A stretch of 37,586 nt of DNA from Candidatus Uhrbacteria bacterium (GCA_016219925.1 JACRJU010000013.1:64980-102565), one strand, 5' to 3'. Numbered from the stretch's first letter, positions 17,518 to 27,761 are shown. The notes: generated from the sequence alone by a model not told the origin. Program-made: numbers and translations.

Positions 17518-18710
17518 AAATCGGCGTTTTTTCTAATTTGTATCCGCCGATGGAACGGGGCGGAGCGGAGCTTGTCGCCCAGCGGGTCGCGGATGAATTT
17601 TCGCGACACGGACACGAGGTCTTTGTGCTCTCGACCATGCCGTTTGCCGGTTTGGATAGTCTTCGATTTCATGCAACAGAGCGCCACATTGAACGCGTTT
17701 ATCGTTTCTTTTCTCTCAATCTCTATCATCTCACGAACGCTTCACGGATGCCGTTTCCGTTGCGGCTTGTCTGGCAGGCGGTCGATGCGATGGGGCCTCT
17801 GCCGCATGCGCACATTGCGCAGCTGCTAAAAAAAGAAGACCCCGATGTTGTCTTTACGCATAACCTGAAGGGACTGGGTCTGCACGCGGCGCGTCTAATT
17901 CAGCAGGCGGGCATCCGCCACATTCACACCCTTCACGATGTTCAACTTTCCGTTCCGAGCGGCCTGCTTATTCACGGAAAAGAAAATCATTGGATGAATC
18001 GAGGATGGCCGCGTAAAGTGTATGAGCGCGTCGCCAAGCATGCGCTGGGCCGGCCAGATGTCGTAATTTCTCCCTCTCACTTTTTGGCTGATTTTTATCG
18101 TGGCCGCGGGTTTTTTCAAAATGATCAGATGCACATATTACCGAATCCCGCGCCACGTGCGACCAGTGCGAGCCAGCGTTTTTCCGTGATGATTCCCGGT
18201 CCGGTGCGATTTTTGTATGTTGGACAGCTCGAGCCGCACAAAGGGTTGTTGAATATGCTTGAGAGTCTTTCGCGTCTTTCATTTCCTTTTGAACTTCATA
18301 TCGCGGGGGATGGTTCTCTGGCTTCTTTTATCAGCGGACGAGCTCAGCGAGACGCGTTCGTGTTTTATCATGGGTTTATTTCTCTTGAGCATATTCGGAA
18401 ATTGATGATCCATGCGGATGCGGTGCTCGTGCCATCCGTGTGTTATGAAAATTCCCCTACGGTGATTTACGAGGCATTTCAATTGGGGGTGCCGGTGATT
18501 GCCTCACGAATCGGAGGAATCCCGGAGCTCATCGAAGATGGACAGGATGGACTGCTCGTGCAACCTGGATCGGTTTTGGAACTCGTATCAGCCATGGAAA
18601 AAATTGCGGTCAACCGTTCAGATTTTTGGTCTCGATCGTCTGCCATCAAAAAAGCCGCCGAGCGGTTTTCACTCAAGCGGTATGTGGATCAACTCGAAGA
18701 GTTCCTTTAG
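17514..18710 (+). CDS. Family 4 glycosyltransferase
   Basis: MKIGVFSNLYPPMERGGAELVAQRVADEF...FLYVGQLEPHKGL...SVCYENSPTVIYEAFQLGVPVIASRIGGIPELIEDGQDGLLV. ATGA overlap. Confidence 0.9.
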   Translation: MKIGVFSNLYPPMERGGAELVAQRVADEFSRHGHEVFVLSTMPFAGLDSLRFHATERHIERVYRFFSLNLYHLTNASRMPFPLRLVWQAVDAMGPLPHAHIAQLLKKEDPDVVFTHNLKGLGLHAARLIQQAGIRHIHTLHDVQLSVPSGLLIHGKENHWMNRGWPRKVYERVAKHALGRPDVVISPSHFLADFYRGRGFFQNDQMHILPNPAPRATSASQRFSVMIPGPVRFLYVGQLEPHKGLLNMLESLSRLSFPFELHIAGDGSLASFISGRAQRDAFVFYHGFISLEHIRKLMIHADAVLVPSVCYENSPTVIYEAFQLGVPVIASRIGGIPELIEDGQDGLLVQPGSVLELVSAMEKIAVNRSDFWSRSSAIKKAAERFSLKRYVDQLEEFL

Positions 18711-20851
18711 AGACCTCTGCGAAAATCGTAACGAAAAATAAATACGGAACCATCGCCAACCGCGCGCCAATCGTCCGCGGTTGTTTTAGCTGTTTCAATG
18801 ATGCGCGCGCTGTCCCACCAATAATCATTGACGATATAAAAAAGCGTAAAGATGTTGCCATGCATGGGGACGAGCGCCAGCGCCTGTTTGGCCACTTCGC
18901 GCGTGGGAGTTTCGTTCATTGTCAAAAAAGATTGATAGAGCGCTTCGCCGGTTGGAATGGGATAGAAGAAGAGCGAACCATAATAACGGAAACCGATTTC
19001 AGAAATGGCCGCGGCCGATACGGATTGGTTGGCGAGGACAAGATAGGGGTTGCTATCGGCCCAATCTTCCACGAAGTGCACGGTGGACACATCTTGTGCG
19101 CTCGTGTTGAACCCGTGGTTTATTTCGTAGGCGTCGCGGCGTGGGTACGTGAGATACCACGCGCTAAGAATCAGTGCGCAGGCGAGCATCAGCATTCCCG
19201 CGCGCAGGGCGAGTGGTCGAGTCTCGAGATTCGTCATCACATGGGCGATGGCCAACAGGAAAAAAGGAGCAAGGAAAAATGCCATGAGTGGCACCAGACG
19301 GGAAGCATAATTCAGTCGTTCGTAATCAATGAGAAAAGTGAAGTCAATGACACTTTTCATGATGAGATAGTTGACGGCCAAAGCGAGGGCCATCCACAAC
19401 AGCGTGCGCGTGCGTTTGGAAAGTTCTTTGCGATAACTCCACCAAGCAGCCAACGAGACAATGCCCAAAAGAACCAAGGCATTTTTTCCGTAGAGATAGA
19501 TAAAATCCAGCGCAGGGTTGAATCGATTTTCAAAAAATAAACCAAGATTCAGTCCGCTTAAGAGGCGCAAGGGATTCAGAGCTTCCGGATGTATTCCAAG
19601 GGATTGCCCGCTCACGATCGCATTGAACAGAAAACTCAATGGCAAAACCACACAGGTGATCACCACGACGCCAAAAAAGATGAGGCGTGCGGGTTTTTGC
19701 CACGCCGCAGGCGCGCGGCTGGGATCAACGCACAAGAGGGCAAAATAGAGCAGGGCGGGAAGGCCGGCGATCGGGTGCACGGCGAGCGTTGAGAGTGCCA
19801 CAAGACCGCACAGCAAAAGACGCGGACGTTCCGATTCAAAAAGGTAGGGGACGGAGAACAAAATGAGAAGAAGGGTGAGAAGATTGGCCAGACCTTGAGG
19901 AGTCGTGACGATGAACGAACTCAATGGCAGAAGAAACAGACCGATCAAGGTCAGCATGGAGATGCGGCGCTTGCCCGTGATATGAACCGCCGCGGCATAC
20001 CAAGCGCTGGGAAGCAAGAGAGCGGCCAGCAGGGGAACCAAAAATCCATCGGCCAGTTTTATCGGGATCGCAAAACCGTGGTGCAAAAACAGGACGAGCA
20101 CATACTGTCCGACATAGTACAGCGGTTTGGGAGAGATCGTACCGAATTGCGCCACATGCGATTCGGTGGCTTGATGGATAAATCCATCAAATCCAAAACC
20201 AATGGGATACACAAGCTGGACGAGTGCGAGAAACAAGAAAAGAACGAAAGAAACGATCGGTAAGGTGAGAGCGCGCTCGCGTCCGCGAGCTAGAAGAGCC
20301 GCCATCAGAACGAGTATCAAACCCATTAACAGAAAAATTGACGCGTCGAGGCGTTCCCAAGGAGAACGCACGGGATCAATGATGGGTGATGATGCAAGAT
20401 GTTGGATGAGAAGTCCTCCGAATAAGATGATAAGGGCAACGGTAGCCAGGACACTGCGTGGCAGACGATGGCGGTGATCGTTCCAAAGATCATGAACACG
20501 TTCAAACAACGATGGATGCGCGGCTCGATGGCGCAAGATATTGAGCAAGGGAAAGGTGAGCAAAATCAAAACCTGGATGAGTCCCGGTGGGATCGTCCCG
20601 ATGTAAAAAGCTCCGGTCAGGATGAGAATCAGGATACTGATGAACGCAAGCAGTCCGATACTCCAGCGGATCGGGCCGCGTTCTTGGCTGGCGACAAGAT
20701 ACCCCATGTCCCATCCGGACAAAGCCACGAAAGCGATCAACAGCACGACGCCGAGTTTAACGGAACCAAAAACAAAAGCGTTTGCGATAAAAACGCCTAT
20801 GAAAAGCACGGCAAAGATGCTAGGATGAAAAAGGATTTTGCGCGCAATCAT
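18707..20851 (-). CDS. Polytopic membrane protein, possible GT-C-type glycosyltransferase
   Basis: More than 12 hydrophobic segments. Likely start at 20851 with GGAGG just upstream on the minus strand. Confidence 0.65.
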   Translation of the reverse strand: MIARKILFHPSIFAVLFIGVFIANAFVFGSVKLGVVLLIAFVALSGWDMGYLVASQERGPIRWSIGLLAFISILILILTGAFYIGTIPPGLIQVLILLTFPLLNILRHRAAHPSLFERVHDLWNDHRHRLPRSVLATVALIILFGGLLIQHLASSPIIDPVRSPWERLDASIFLLMGLILVLMAALLARGRERALTLPIVSFVLFLFLALVQLVYPIGFGFDGFIHQATESHVAQFGTISPKPLYYVGQYVLVLFLHHGFAIPIKLADGFLVPLLAALLLPSAWYAAAVHITGKRRISMLTLIGLFLLPLSSFIVTTPQGLANLLTLLLILFSVPYLFESERPRLLLCGLVALSTLAVHPIAGLPALLYFALLCVDPSRAPAAWQKPARLIFFGVVVITCVVLPLSFLFNAIVSGQSLGIHPEALNPLRLLSGLNLGLFFENRFNPALDFIYLYGKNALVLLGIVSLAAWWSYRKELSKRTRTLLWMALALAVNYLIMKSVIDFTFLIDYERLNYASRLVPLMAFFLAPFFLLAIAHVMTNLETRPLALRAGMLMLACALILSAWYLTYPRRDAYEINHGFNTSAQDVSTVHFVEDWADSNPYLVLANQSVSAAAISEIGFRYYGSLFFYPIPTGEALYQSFLTMNETPTREVAKQALALVPMHGNIFTLFYIVNDYWWDSARIIETAKTTADDWRAVGDGSVFIFRYDFRRGL
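18711..18727 (+). repeat. 17-nt repeat AGACCTCTGC[G/A]AAAATC, copy 1
   Basis: AGACCTCTGCGAAAATC; inverted copy at 24844-24860 with one mismatch; related to arms of the 16298-16341 hairpin. Confidence 0.6.
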
Positions 20852-20873
20852 GCGCCTCCATTTTAGCACAGCT

Positions 20874-21452
20874 ATGTTCGAACGTGATCCTCATGCCCTG
20901 TTTCCGCACGACCACCTCATGCGCGTGACGCTCATCCCGCTCATTCCGCGATGGATCACCCCAAATATGGTGACGATTTTGCGGATGCTGTTGACACCGC
21001 TTGTCCTTTTTTTATTGTCTGCAGAAAACTATCGGATCGCCGTTCCGCTGTTTATTTTCTTGGCCTTGACTGATGCCATCGACGGCTCGCTCGCCCGTTT
21101 GCGTAATCAGATTACAGACTGGGGGACCTTTTATGATCCGGTGGCGGATAAACTGCTCATCGGTTCGGTGGTTCTCCTCGTGGTCATCAAACATGTGAAT
21201 CTTCTTTTTGGCTTGCTGATTATTTTTATCGAGGCCCTTATCATTTTGGGAGGCTATATACGCAAGTTGAGGGGAAAGGTATCGAGCGCAAATATTTTTG
21301 GAAAAACAAAAATGTTTCTGCAAGTCGTGGGAGTTGTGCTGCTTTTGATGGCTCTTTGGCTGGGATTCGATCTTTTCATTCCCATGTCGGTCGGCACGCT
21401 TTCGCTTGCCATTGTATTTGCCGTGATCAGTTTGTTCACCTATGGGCTTTAA
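20874..21452 (+). CDS. CDP-alcohol phosphatidyltransferase family protein
   Basis: DGSLARLRNQITDWGTFYDPVADK fits DG(x2)AR(x8)G(x3)D(x3)D. Confidence 0.92.
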   Translation: MFERDPHALFPHDHLMRVTLIPLIPRWITPNMVTILRMLLTPLVLFLLSAENYRIAVPLFIFLALTDAIDGSLARLRNQITDWGTFYDPVADKLLIGSVVLLVVIKHVNLLFGLLIIFIEALIILGGYIRKLRGKVSSANIFGKTKMFLQVVGVVLLLMALWLGFDLFIPMSVGTLSLAIVFAVISLFTYGL

Positions 21453-23070
21453 GGTGGAAACGCGTTGCCTTTTTTGGATCGCCTTTGTCGTTGTCGCCAT
21501 GGGCTTTTTTTTGGGATCCCTTACGTTGTCTGTGGCCGGGGGAGGGCAGGTTTTTGTTTCGCCTGATGAAACCGCCAATGCATTTTTTGCTCGACGATTT
21601 TCACAAACCGGAACTCTGCGCGTTCCTGATGTCATGACTAAAGCATTTTCAGACGCGTTGTATCCGCGCAGTATCGTTGCCAGCGAGGGAGAATTGGTTC
21701 CGCAGAGTTTTTTGGGACTGCCTGTTTTGTATGGCAGTCTGGCGTTTTTTTTCGGGCCGGGGATTTTGTTCATGCTCACTCCGCTGCTGGCTATTTTGTG
21801 TGCACTCGCTTTGCGCCCGCTCTTGCGGCGTTGGTTTTCTGATCAAGTCGCCTCTTTGAGCGCTCTGTTATTTTTGTTACATCCGGCCGTGTGGTATTAC
21901 AGCGCGCGCGGTCTGATGCATAGCGTCCTGTTTGTGTGTCTCCTCATTTTCGGTGCCTATTTTTTCTTCTGCCATCCTTTGGAGCACCATCTCGCTCGTT
22001 GTGAAAAACGATTCGGAAAGATGATGCCGTTCCAGCGACAAATCGATCCCGTTGTCGGCGGTGTTCTTGTGGGGTTTGCTCTTTTTGTGCGCGCGTCGGA
22101 AGTCGTGTGGGTGGGGGCTGCCATTCTTCTGCTGGTCATGGTGAGCCTTCGCCAGACTTCGATAAAAAAAGATTTCGGACGATTCCTCGTTGGATTGGCC
22201 ATCGGTTTGCTCCCTTTTTTTCTTTTCAATGCGCTCACCTATGGCAATGCGCTCGCGACCGGTTATACCCTTCATAACAGCGTCAACGCCGTGCGCTCAG
22301 CTGTTCAATCCGCACCTCACGGCTCGTCGCTGTTTCCTTTTGGTTTGGACTTGAAAGCGTCCGCTTCACACATCCGAGATTATGGTCTGATGTTGTTTTG
22401 GTGGTTGACGGCGCTTGCCCTTTTGGGTTTTCCCATCGTTGCGGCCAAGCGGCCGTGGTACGCCGTTTTGTTTGTGATGATCACGGTTTGGCTCGGCTTA
22501 TGGTATGGAAGTTGGACGTTTTTTGATAATCCAGATCCCCATCAGATCACCATCGCCAATTCGTATGTGCGCTACGGACTGCCAAGTTTTATTTTAGCGA
22601 TTCCTTTTGTCGCCGAGGCGATCGGGTGGCTCTCCGCGCGCGCGCAAACCTCGTGGGCTCGGGGCATGGTCGTCAGTGCGCTTGTCGTGCTCGTGGCCGG
22701 ATTGAACGTCCATCTCATTTTCTTTCAAGGCCAAGATGGATTATCCCGCGTGCGCGAAACCCTTTTGCAAACGCGGCAAGTCAAACAGGAGGTGTTGGCA
22801 CAGATTCCTGAGGATGCAGTGATCGTTGTGGATCGTTCGGACAAGGTGTTTTTCCCCGAGCGTCATGTTCGGTATCCGTTGCGATCTGATCAGACCTACG
22901 AGTTGTTGCCCGCGCTTGCGCAGGCACACCCGCTCTATTATTTTGGCATCACCTTCCCGCAGAGAGATTTGGATTACCTCAATGAGTCGAAACTGCCTCC
23001 GCTTGGATTAAACATTCGTTATCTCAAAACAGACGGTGAGGAATCCCTCTATCAATTTTATTTCCCATGA
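21442..23070 (+). CDS. Polytopic membrane glycosyltransferase-like protein (GT39/ArnT-like)
   Basis: FVSPDETANAFFARRFSQTG in the first extracytoplasmic loop and multiple TM helices. Confidence 0.65.
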   Translation: MGFKVETRCLFWIAFVVVAMGFFLGSLTLSVAGGGQVFVSPDETANAFFARRFSQTGTLRVPDVMTKAFSDALYPRSIVASEGELVPQSFLGLPVLYGSLAFFFGPGILFMLTPLLAILCALALRPLLRRWFSDQVASLSALLFLLHPAVWYYSARGLMHSVLFVCLLIFGAYFFFCHPLEHHLARCEKRFGKMMPFQRQIDPVVGGVLVGFALFVRASEVVWVGAAILLLVMVSLRQTSIKKDFGRFLVGLAIGLLPFFLFNALTYGNALATGYTLHNSVNAVRSAVQSAPHGSSLFPFGLDLKASASHIRDYGLMLFWWLTALALLGFPIVAAKRPWYAVLFVMITVWLGLWYGSWTFFDNPDPHQITIANSYVRYGLPSFILAIPFVAEAIGWLSARAQTSWARGMVVSALVVLVAGLNVHLIFFQGQDGLSRVRETLLQTRQVKQEVLAQIPEDAVIVVDRSDKVFFPERHVRYPLRSDQTYELLPALAQAHPLYYFGITFPQRDLDYLNESKLPPLGLNIRYLKTDGEESLYQFYFP

Positions 23071-24500
23071 CCGTGCGTATTCACCTGATTCAAATAATGA
23101 TCGTGCTTATCCCGATTGGGATGTTTCTTTGGCTTGCGCAGATTGAGTTGGTACCAAGCGGAGTCTTTGTCGTCTCTCATGGCGTGCACGACCGCTCCCC
23201 TTATCTCGATAGTCTTTCGCCAGAGAGTCGCGTCGAGTCGCCCGAGCGCGTGAACGGCACTTGGGTGCAGTCGCTTTTGGATGACCCCGTCTTTTTTTTC
23301 GTCCACCCTCATCGTCACTTCGATACCGCTTCCTTTGAAATCTGGTTTAAGAATGAAGGGGTGCCGATTGTGGAGTTCGGAGGTCTCACGCAAACGAAAC
23401 CAGAGAGTTACGATCTCAAACCCCTGCAAAATCTTCTCATCGACCAGTTGAGATGGGATCAGGTGAAAGGCCAAGGACTGACGTTGTATCAAAAAGAAAA
23501 AATCTATCCGTCGCTTGAGGCTTTTTTTGCCAATCCACCCTCGCGTGATCGTGTCGGGGTCTATCGCGCGGATTTTCTCGTCCCCTATCGTTTGGCCGGC
23601 TATATCGCTTCTTCCGCTGAGCAAACGATTGATGCCAGTTTGCGCGGCACGCATGAAATGAAAACGTACATCAAAAACGAAACGCTCGACTTTACGTTTT
23701 CGTATATGGATATGAATCGTGATGAGGGCGCAGATCCCGTAACGATTACGGTGTTTAATGAACACGGAGAGCCAGTGGCGGATGTCAGAGCCAATGATGA
23801 TGGCAACATGCGTTCGGACGCTCAGTCTTCGTCACTTACGACTTTGAAGATGAATGCTCCGGGATTGTCAGAGGGGGTGTATAAACTTGTGTTGAGCGCG
23901 AGTCGCGACATTTTTTTTCGTCGTATCACCACAACGCAGCAAAAAGTCGTTTTTGTTCGCGGGATGTATTTAGGCGATGAGATCGGCTATCGGGAACCGC
24001 CAAAATCTGTGCAAATTTGGACGGCCTCTCCCAGACTCCAAGGACAAACCCGCCACGGTGCGGGTGTGCAGAACATCACGTTTGGCAAGCAAGTATTCTC
24101 GCTTTCAACGCCTTACCATCTGTTCACCTTTGAGACTCCGGGAACGTTTTCTCCAATGACGTTTCCCAAGGGCGATGTGGAAGTTTTTTTCGACGGACCG
24201 GCGGCGTTTAGCGCATCGGCCTATTTTGAGCCGGATCCGGTCGCGATCCGTTCCTACACACAGCCGGCTAAGCAAGGGATAGCCTTTATCTTAACGAGCT
24301 ACGAACCTCCTCGTCAGCAGAACGGCTGGTTTGTTCAAACGGTTGATTTTGACACCGCAAAATTGGCGTTTAATGCCTCGTCTTGGAAATTTGCTTTTTC
24401 GTTGCCTGACATCAAAGCGTTCGGCGCGAAGCTGGTGGTCAAGCAGATCAATGCCACCTTTACGCGCAAGCCATTTGCATGGGAAGATTTATGGCGATGA
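23067..24500 (+). CDS. Hypothetical membrane-anchored surface protein
   Basis: N-terminal TM segment (IHLIQIMIVLIPIGMFLWLA) followed by a long soluble, beta-rich region; overlaps the upstream gene. Confidence 0.6.
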   Translation: MTVRIHLIQIMIVLIPIGMFLWLAQIELVPSGVFVVSHGVHDRSPYLDSLSPESRVESPERVNGTWVQSLLDDPVFFFVHPHRHFDTASFEIWFKNEGVPIVEFGGLTQTKPESYDLKPLQNLLIDQLRWDQVKGQGLTLYQKEKIYPSLEAFFANPPSRDRVGVYRADFLVPYRLAGYIASSAEQTIDASLRGTHEMKTYIKNETLDFTFSYMDMNRDEGADPVTITVFNEHGEPVADVRANDDGNMRSDAQSSSLTTLKMNAPGLSEGVYKLVLSASRDIFFRRITTTQQKVVFVRGMYLGDEIGYREPPKSVQIWTASPRLQGQTRHGAGVQNITFGKQVFSLSTPYHLFTFETPGTFSPMTFPKGDVEVFFDGPAAFSASAYFEPDPVAIRSYTQPAKQGIAFILTSYEPPRQQNGWFVQTVDFDTAKLAFNASSWKFAFSLPDIKAFGAKLVVKQINATFTRKPFAWEDLWR

Positions 24501-24844
24501 ACCAACAGACACAAGCCACGCTCGCGAAAACAGGATTTTATGTCTCCTTTGTGGCATACGTTTGTTTTTGGTTTCTAGATTTGCTTCGGCCCGGATTCGT
24601 CTCGCGCACGTTCTCGGTACACGTGTTTCTTCTGGCGAGTTTGCTTTTTGGGATTTGGTGGAGTCTGACGGTCAAAGAGTATGTGGACCGACCCTGGGTG
24701 CAAATGATTTTCATCGGCGCTTTTGGCCTGCTCGTGTCTGTGGTAACGTGGGCTTCCGGCCAAGGATTAGGAGCTCTCCGCGTGCTTGTTACCGTTTTGG
24801 TTTTCTTTGTGCCTCTTATTGTTTGGAATCTCATCCGACATTAG
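24497..24844 (+). CDS. Small integral membrane protein (about 4 TM)
   Basis: Hydrophobic segments; ATGA coupling to the upstream stop. Confidence 0.6.
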   Translation: MNQQTQATLAKTGFYVSFVAYVCFWFLDLLRPGFVSRTFSVHVFLLASLLFGIWWSLTVKEYVDRPWVQMIFIGAFGLLVSVVTWASGQGLGALRVLVTVLVFFVPLIVWNLIRH

Positions 24845-24860
24845 ATTTTTGCAGAGGTCT
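24844..24860 (-). repeat. 17-nt repeat AGACCTCTGC[G/A]AAAATC, copy 2 (inverted)
   Basis: Plus strand GATTTTTGCAGAGGTCT. Confidence 0.6.
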
Positions 24861-24869
24861 GCATGAATT

Positions 24870-25274
24870 ATGTCATCCATTTTTTCCAAAATTATCGCGC
24901 GAGAAATTCCTGCGCGCATTGTCTACGAAGATGATCATATGATCGCTTTTCTCGACATCAACCCCGTGAATCCCGGCCACACGCTTGTCGTTCCAAAAAA
25001 CGAACAACCTAACGTGCTGGAATCTTCTGAAGAGGATTTGGTTCAGGTTCTACGTGTGGTGCGTCTGCTCGCGCCGGCGATCGTCAAAGCGGTTGGAGCC
25101 GATGGGTTTAATACGGTCACTAATACCGGTGAGGCATCAGGCCAGAGCGTGCCTCATACCCATTTTCATATTATCCCGCGATTCCTTAATGACGGTCACA
25201 TGCCCTGGGCGCATGCATCGATGAGTGCGGAAGCTCTTGATGCGGTAGCGACGAAAATCAAGCAAGCTTTATGA
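24870..25274 (+). CDS. HIT-family (histidine triad) protein
   Basis: IFSKIIAREIPARIVYEDDHMIAFLDINPVNPGHTLVVPK...SVPHTHFHIIPR. Confidence 0.95.
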   Translation: MSSIFSKIIAREIPARIVYEDDHMIAFLDINPVNPGHTLVVPKNEQPNVLESSEEDLVQVLRVVRLLAPAIVKAVGADGFNTVTNTGEASGQSVPHTHFHIIPRFLNDGHMPWAHASMSAEALDAVATKIKQAL

Positions 25275-25810
25275 GCTGGAAAACATTGAGCACAAAAACG
25301 ATCATTGAAAATGAGCACTTGCGATTTTTGCAAGATGCCTTTGAAACAGAGAACAGGAAGAAAGGGACGTATTGGTATCACGCCAATGCGTACGGAGACA
25401 AAGCCGTGGATGTTTTTATCCAAAAAGACGAACACACTTTTGTGATGATTCGCGAGTATCGTTATCTGTTTGATCGAATCACCATTTCAACCCCTCAAGG
25501 TTCGATCGAACAAGGGGAGAGTCCTGAAGAAGCGGCCAGACGCGAAGTGCGGGAGGAGGCGGGCTATGCGGCGGATACGTTTATCAATCTGGGATGGTTT
25601 GCGACGGCGCCGGCATTTTCTAAAGAGCAGGCGTGTATTTTTTTAGCCAGAAATATCCATCCCGTTGGTCAACAATTGGATACCATGGAAGAGATTGATG
25701 TCATAGAAATGACGGCGGAGGCCATTGATCAAGCCATTGCCGATGGAACCATTTGGGATGGACAAGCCATCGCCGGATGGGATAAGGTCAAGGCCTATTT
25801 GGCTCTATGA
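25271..25810 (+). CDS. NUDIX hydrolase (ADP-ribose pyrophosphatase-like)
   Basis: Nudix box GSIEQGESPEEAARREVREEAGY. Confidence 0.9.
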   Translation: MSWKTLSTKTIIENEHLRFLQDAFETENRKKGTYWYHANAYGDKAVDVFIQKDEHTFVMIREYRYLFDRITISTPQGSIEQGESPEEAARREVREEAGYAADTFINLGWFATAPAFSKEQACIFLARNIHPVGQQLDTMEEIDVIEMTAEAIDQAIADGTIWDGQAIAGWDKVKAYLAL

Positions 25811-26811
25811 AAATTCTTGTGACCGGCGGAGCGGGATTCATGGGCTCTACCATGATTCATTATTTGCTCAAAAATTATGATGACGTGCAGGTCATCAGTT
25901 TTGATGCGCTCACCTATGCCGGCAATCTGGAAAGTTTGTCTGATGTACAGGACGATTCGCGCTATACATTCGTGAAAGGCAATATTGCCGACCCGCAAGC
26001 GATTGAGGCAATTGTTTCAAAAGGCGTGGATCTCATCATTAACTACGCGGCCGAGACGCATGTGGACCGTTCGATTTTGGATCCGCGCGCGTTTATTGAT
26101 ACGAATATTTACGGCGTGTATACGCTTCTTGAGGCGGTAAAAAAGTTTAACGTCCCGCGCTTCATTCATATTTCGACCGATGAAGTGTATGGCGCGGTCA
26201 TGGAAGGGGAGTCAGATGAGCACAGCGCCTTTGAACCGCGCAGTCCGTACTCGGCTTCCAAAGCGGCGGCGGATCATTTGTGCCACGCGTATCATGTGAC
26301 CTTCGGGGTGCCTGTGATCATGACGCATTCGGTGAATTTTTTCGGTCCGTTTCAGTTTCCCGAAAAACTGATTCCGCTTTTTACCTGTAACCTGATGGAC
26401 GGGAAGCGTGTGCCGGTCTATGGGGACGGTATGCAGATTCGTGAATGGATTTATACGCTCGATCATTGCCGCGCGATCGATCTGATCGCCCAGAAAGGAA
26501 ATGTCGGAGAGGCCTATAACATTGGCACCGGCCACCGCGTCCCCAATCTGGAGATCACACACAAATTGCTAGAACTTCTTGGTTGCGATGAATCGCACAT
26601 TGAGTACGTGAAGGACCGAGCCGGCCATGACCGCCGTTATGCCCTGAACTCGCAGAAGCTTCGTACGGAATTGGGATGGGAGCCGGCGACTTCGTTTGAA
26701 GATGGGTTGGCAAAAACGGTTGAGTGGTATAAAACGAACCAGACCTGGTTGAACCGATGCCGGTCTGGCGCGTATCAGCAGTATTACGAACAGCAGTATC
26801 TTTTAAGATAA
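25807..26811 (+). CDS. rmlB: dTDP-glucose 4,6-dehydratase
   Basis: MKILVTGGAGFMGSTMIHYLL...ETHVDRSI...FIHISTDEVYG...YSASKAAADHL. Confidence 0.9.
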   Translation: MKILVTGGAGFMGSTMIHYLLKNYDDVQVISFDALTYAGNLESLSDVQDDSRYTFVKGNIADPQAIEAIVSKGVDLIINYAAETHVDRSILDPRAFIDTNIYGVYTLLEAVKKFNVPRFIHISTDEVYGAVMEGESDEHSAFEPRSPYSASKAAADHLCHAYHVTFGVPVIMTHSVNFFGPFQFPEKLIPLFTCNLMDGKRVPVYGDGMQIREWIYTLDHCRAIDLIAQKGNVGEAYNIGTGHRVPNLEITHKLLELLGCDESHIEYVKDRAGHDRRYALNSQKLRTELGWEPATSFEDGLAKTVEWYKTNQTWLNRCRSGAYQQYYEQQYLLR

Positions 26812-26852
26812 CCCTCCTGACTCATTTGAACCTGTCCTCTCTCCTTTTAAGT

Positions 26853-27698
26853 ATGAAAATCCTCATTTTCGGAAACGGGTATATTGGGAATCGTTGCAAA
26901 GACGTCTGGGGCGATGAGGCGGTTGTTTCAACAGCTCACGTTCACAGCAAACATGATGCGCTTGATGAAATTCGCAAGCACCAACCAGAAGTTGTGCTCA
27001 ATGCCGCAGGCGTTAAAGGCCATCCCAATGTGGATTGGTGTGAAGATCACCAAATCGAGACCATCGCGGGCAACACGATGATGCCTATCCTACTCGCGCA
27101 AGCCTGTGCGGACGCGGGAGTGTATCTGTTGCACATGGGTTCGGGGTGTATTTTTTATGGCGACTCGCCTCATGAAGACCGCGCGTGGCGCGAGGAAGAT
27201 TTTGGAAATCCCGCTCCCGTGTATTCGCGTTGTAAATGGGCGGCTGATCTCGTTCTCTCAACGCTTCCGCATGTCGGGATCGCGCGCATCCGGATGCCCA
27301 TTGATTGGAAACCGGCGGGGGGAAATTTGATTGATAAGCTGGCCACATATCCAAAGATTATCGATGTCGAAAATTCCGTGACGATCATTGACGACATGAT
27401 TTCCGTGTTTCATCAGCTCCTTGAGAAGAAAGCGACAGGAATTTTTCATGTGACCAATCCCGGCACGATGAAGCATCGCGAGCTTATGGGACTCTATAAG
27501 GAGCTTGTGGATCCCGCGCACACCTGCGAGTGGATTTCCAATGAGGAACTCGTGACGCAAGGGCTAGCGAAAAAAGGACGATCAAATAATTTTTTGGCGA
27601 ACACCCGACTCGCACAATTTGGAATCACGATGCGACCAGTCCAAGAAGCGCTTCGCGACACAATACAAAAGTACGCGGAGGCGAAGAAAGCTTTGTAG
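26853..27698 (+). CDS. NRS/ER-like (nucleotide-rhamnose synthase/epimerase-reductase) SDR, RmlD superfamily
   Basis: VVLNAAGVKGHPNVDWCEDHQIETIAGN...GSGCIF...IARIRMPI...NSVTIIDDMISV...GIFHVTNPGTMKHRELMGLYKELVDP...RSNN resembles the plant NRS/ER and RHM C-terminal domain more than canonical RmlD. Confidence 0.75.
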   Translation: MKILIFGNGYIGNRCKDVWGDEAVVSTAHVHSKHDALDEIRKHQPEVVLNAAGVKGHPNVDWCEDHQIETIAGNTMMPILLAQACADAGVYLLHMGSGCIFYGDSPHEDRAWREEDFGNPAPVYSRCKWAADLVLSTLPHVGIARIRMPIDWKPAGGNLIDKLATYPKIIDVENSVTIIDDMISVFHQLLEKKATGIFHVTNPGTMKHRELMGLYKELVDPAHTCEWISNEELVTQGLAKKGRSNNFLANTRLAQFGITMRPVQEALRDTIQKYAEAKKAL

Positions 27699-27756
27699 TT
27701 GACTCATCCCCTGCCTGTGGGTAGGATGATCTTCTTGTTATAGAAACAAGAAGGAG
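27699..27756 (+). promoter_or_regulatory. Promoter, dyad and SD for the 27762 CDS
   Basis: TTGACT (27699-27704) - 17 nt - TAGGAT (27722-27727); CTTCTTGTT-ATAGA-AACAAGAAG (27731-27753); SD AAGGAG (27751-27756). Confidence 0.75.
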
Positions 27757-27761
27757 CGAAA

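Noticed and set aside
18626-19540. Plus-strand 304-aa ORF
   Set aside because: Antisense to the well-supported polytopic membrane protein 18707-20851(-); charged, low-plausibility composition.
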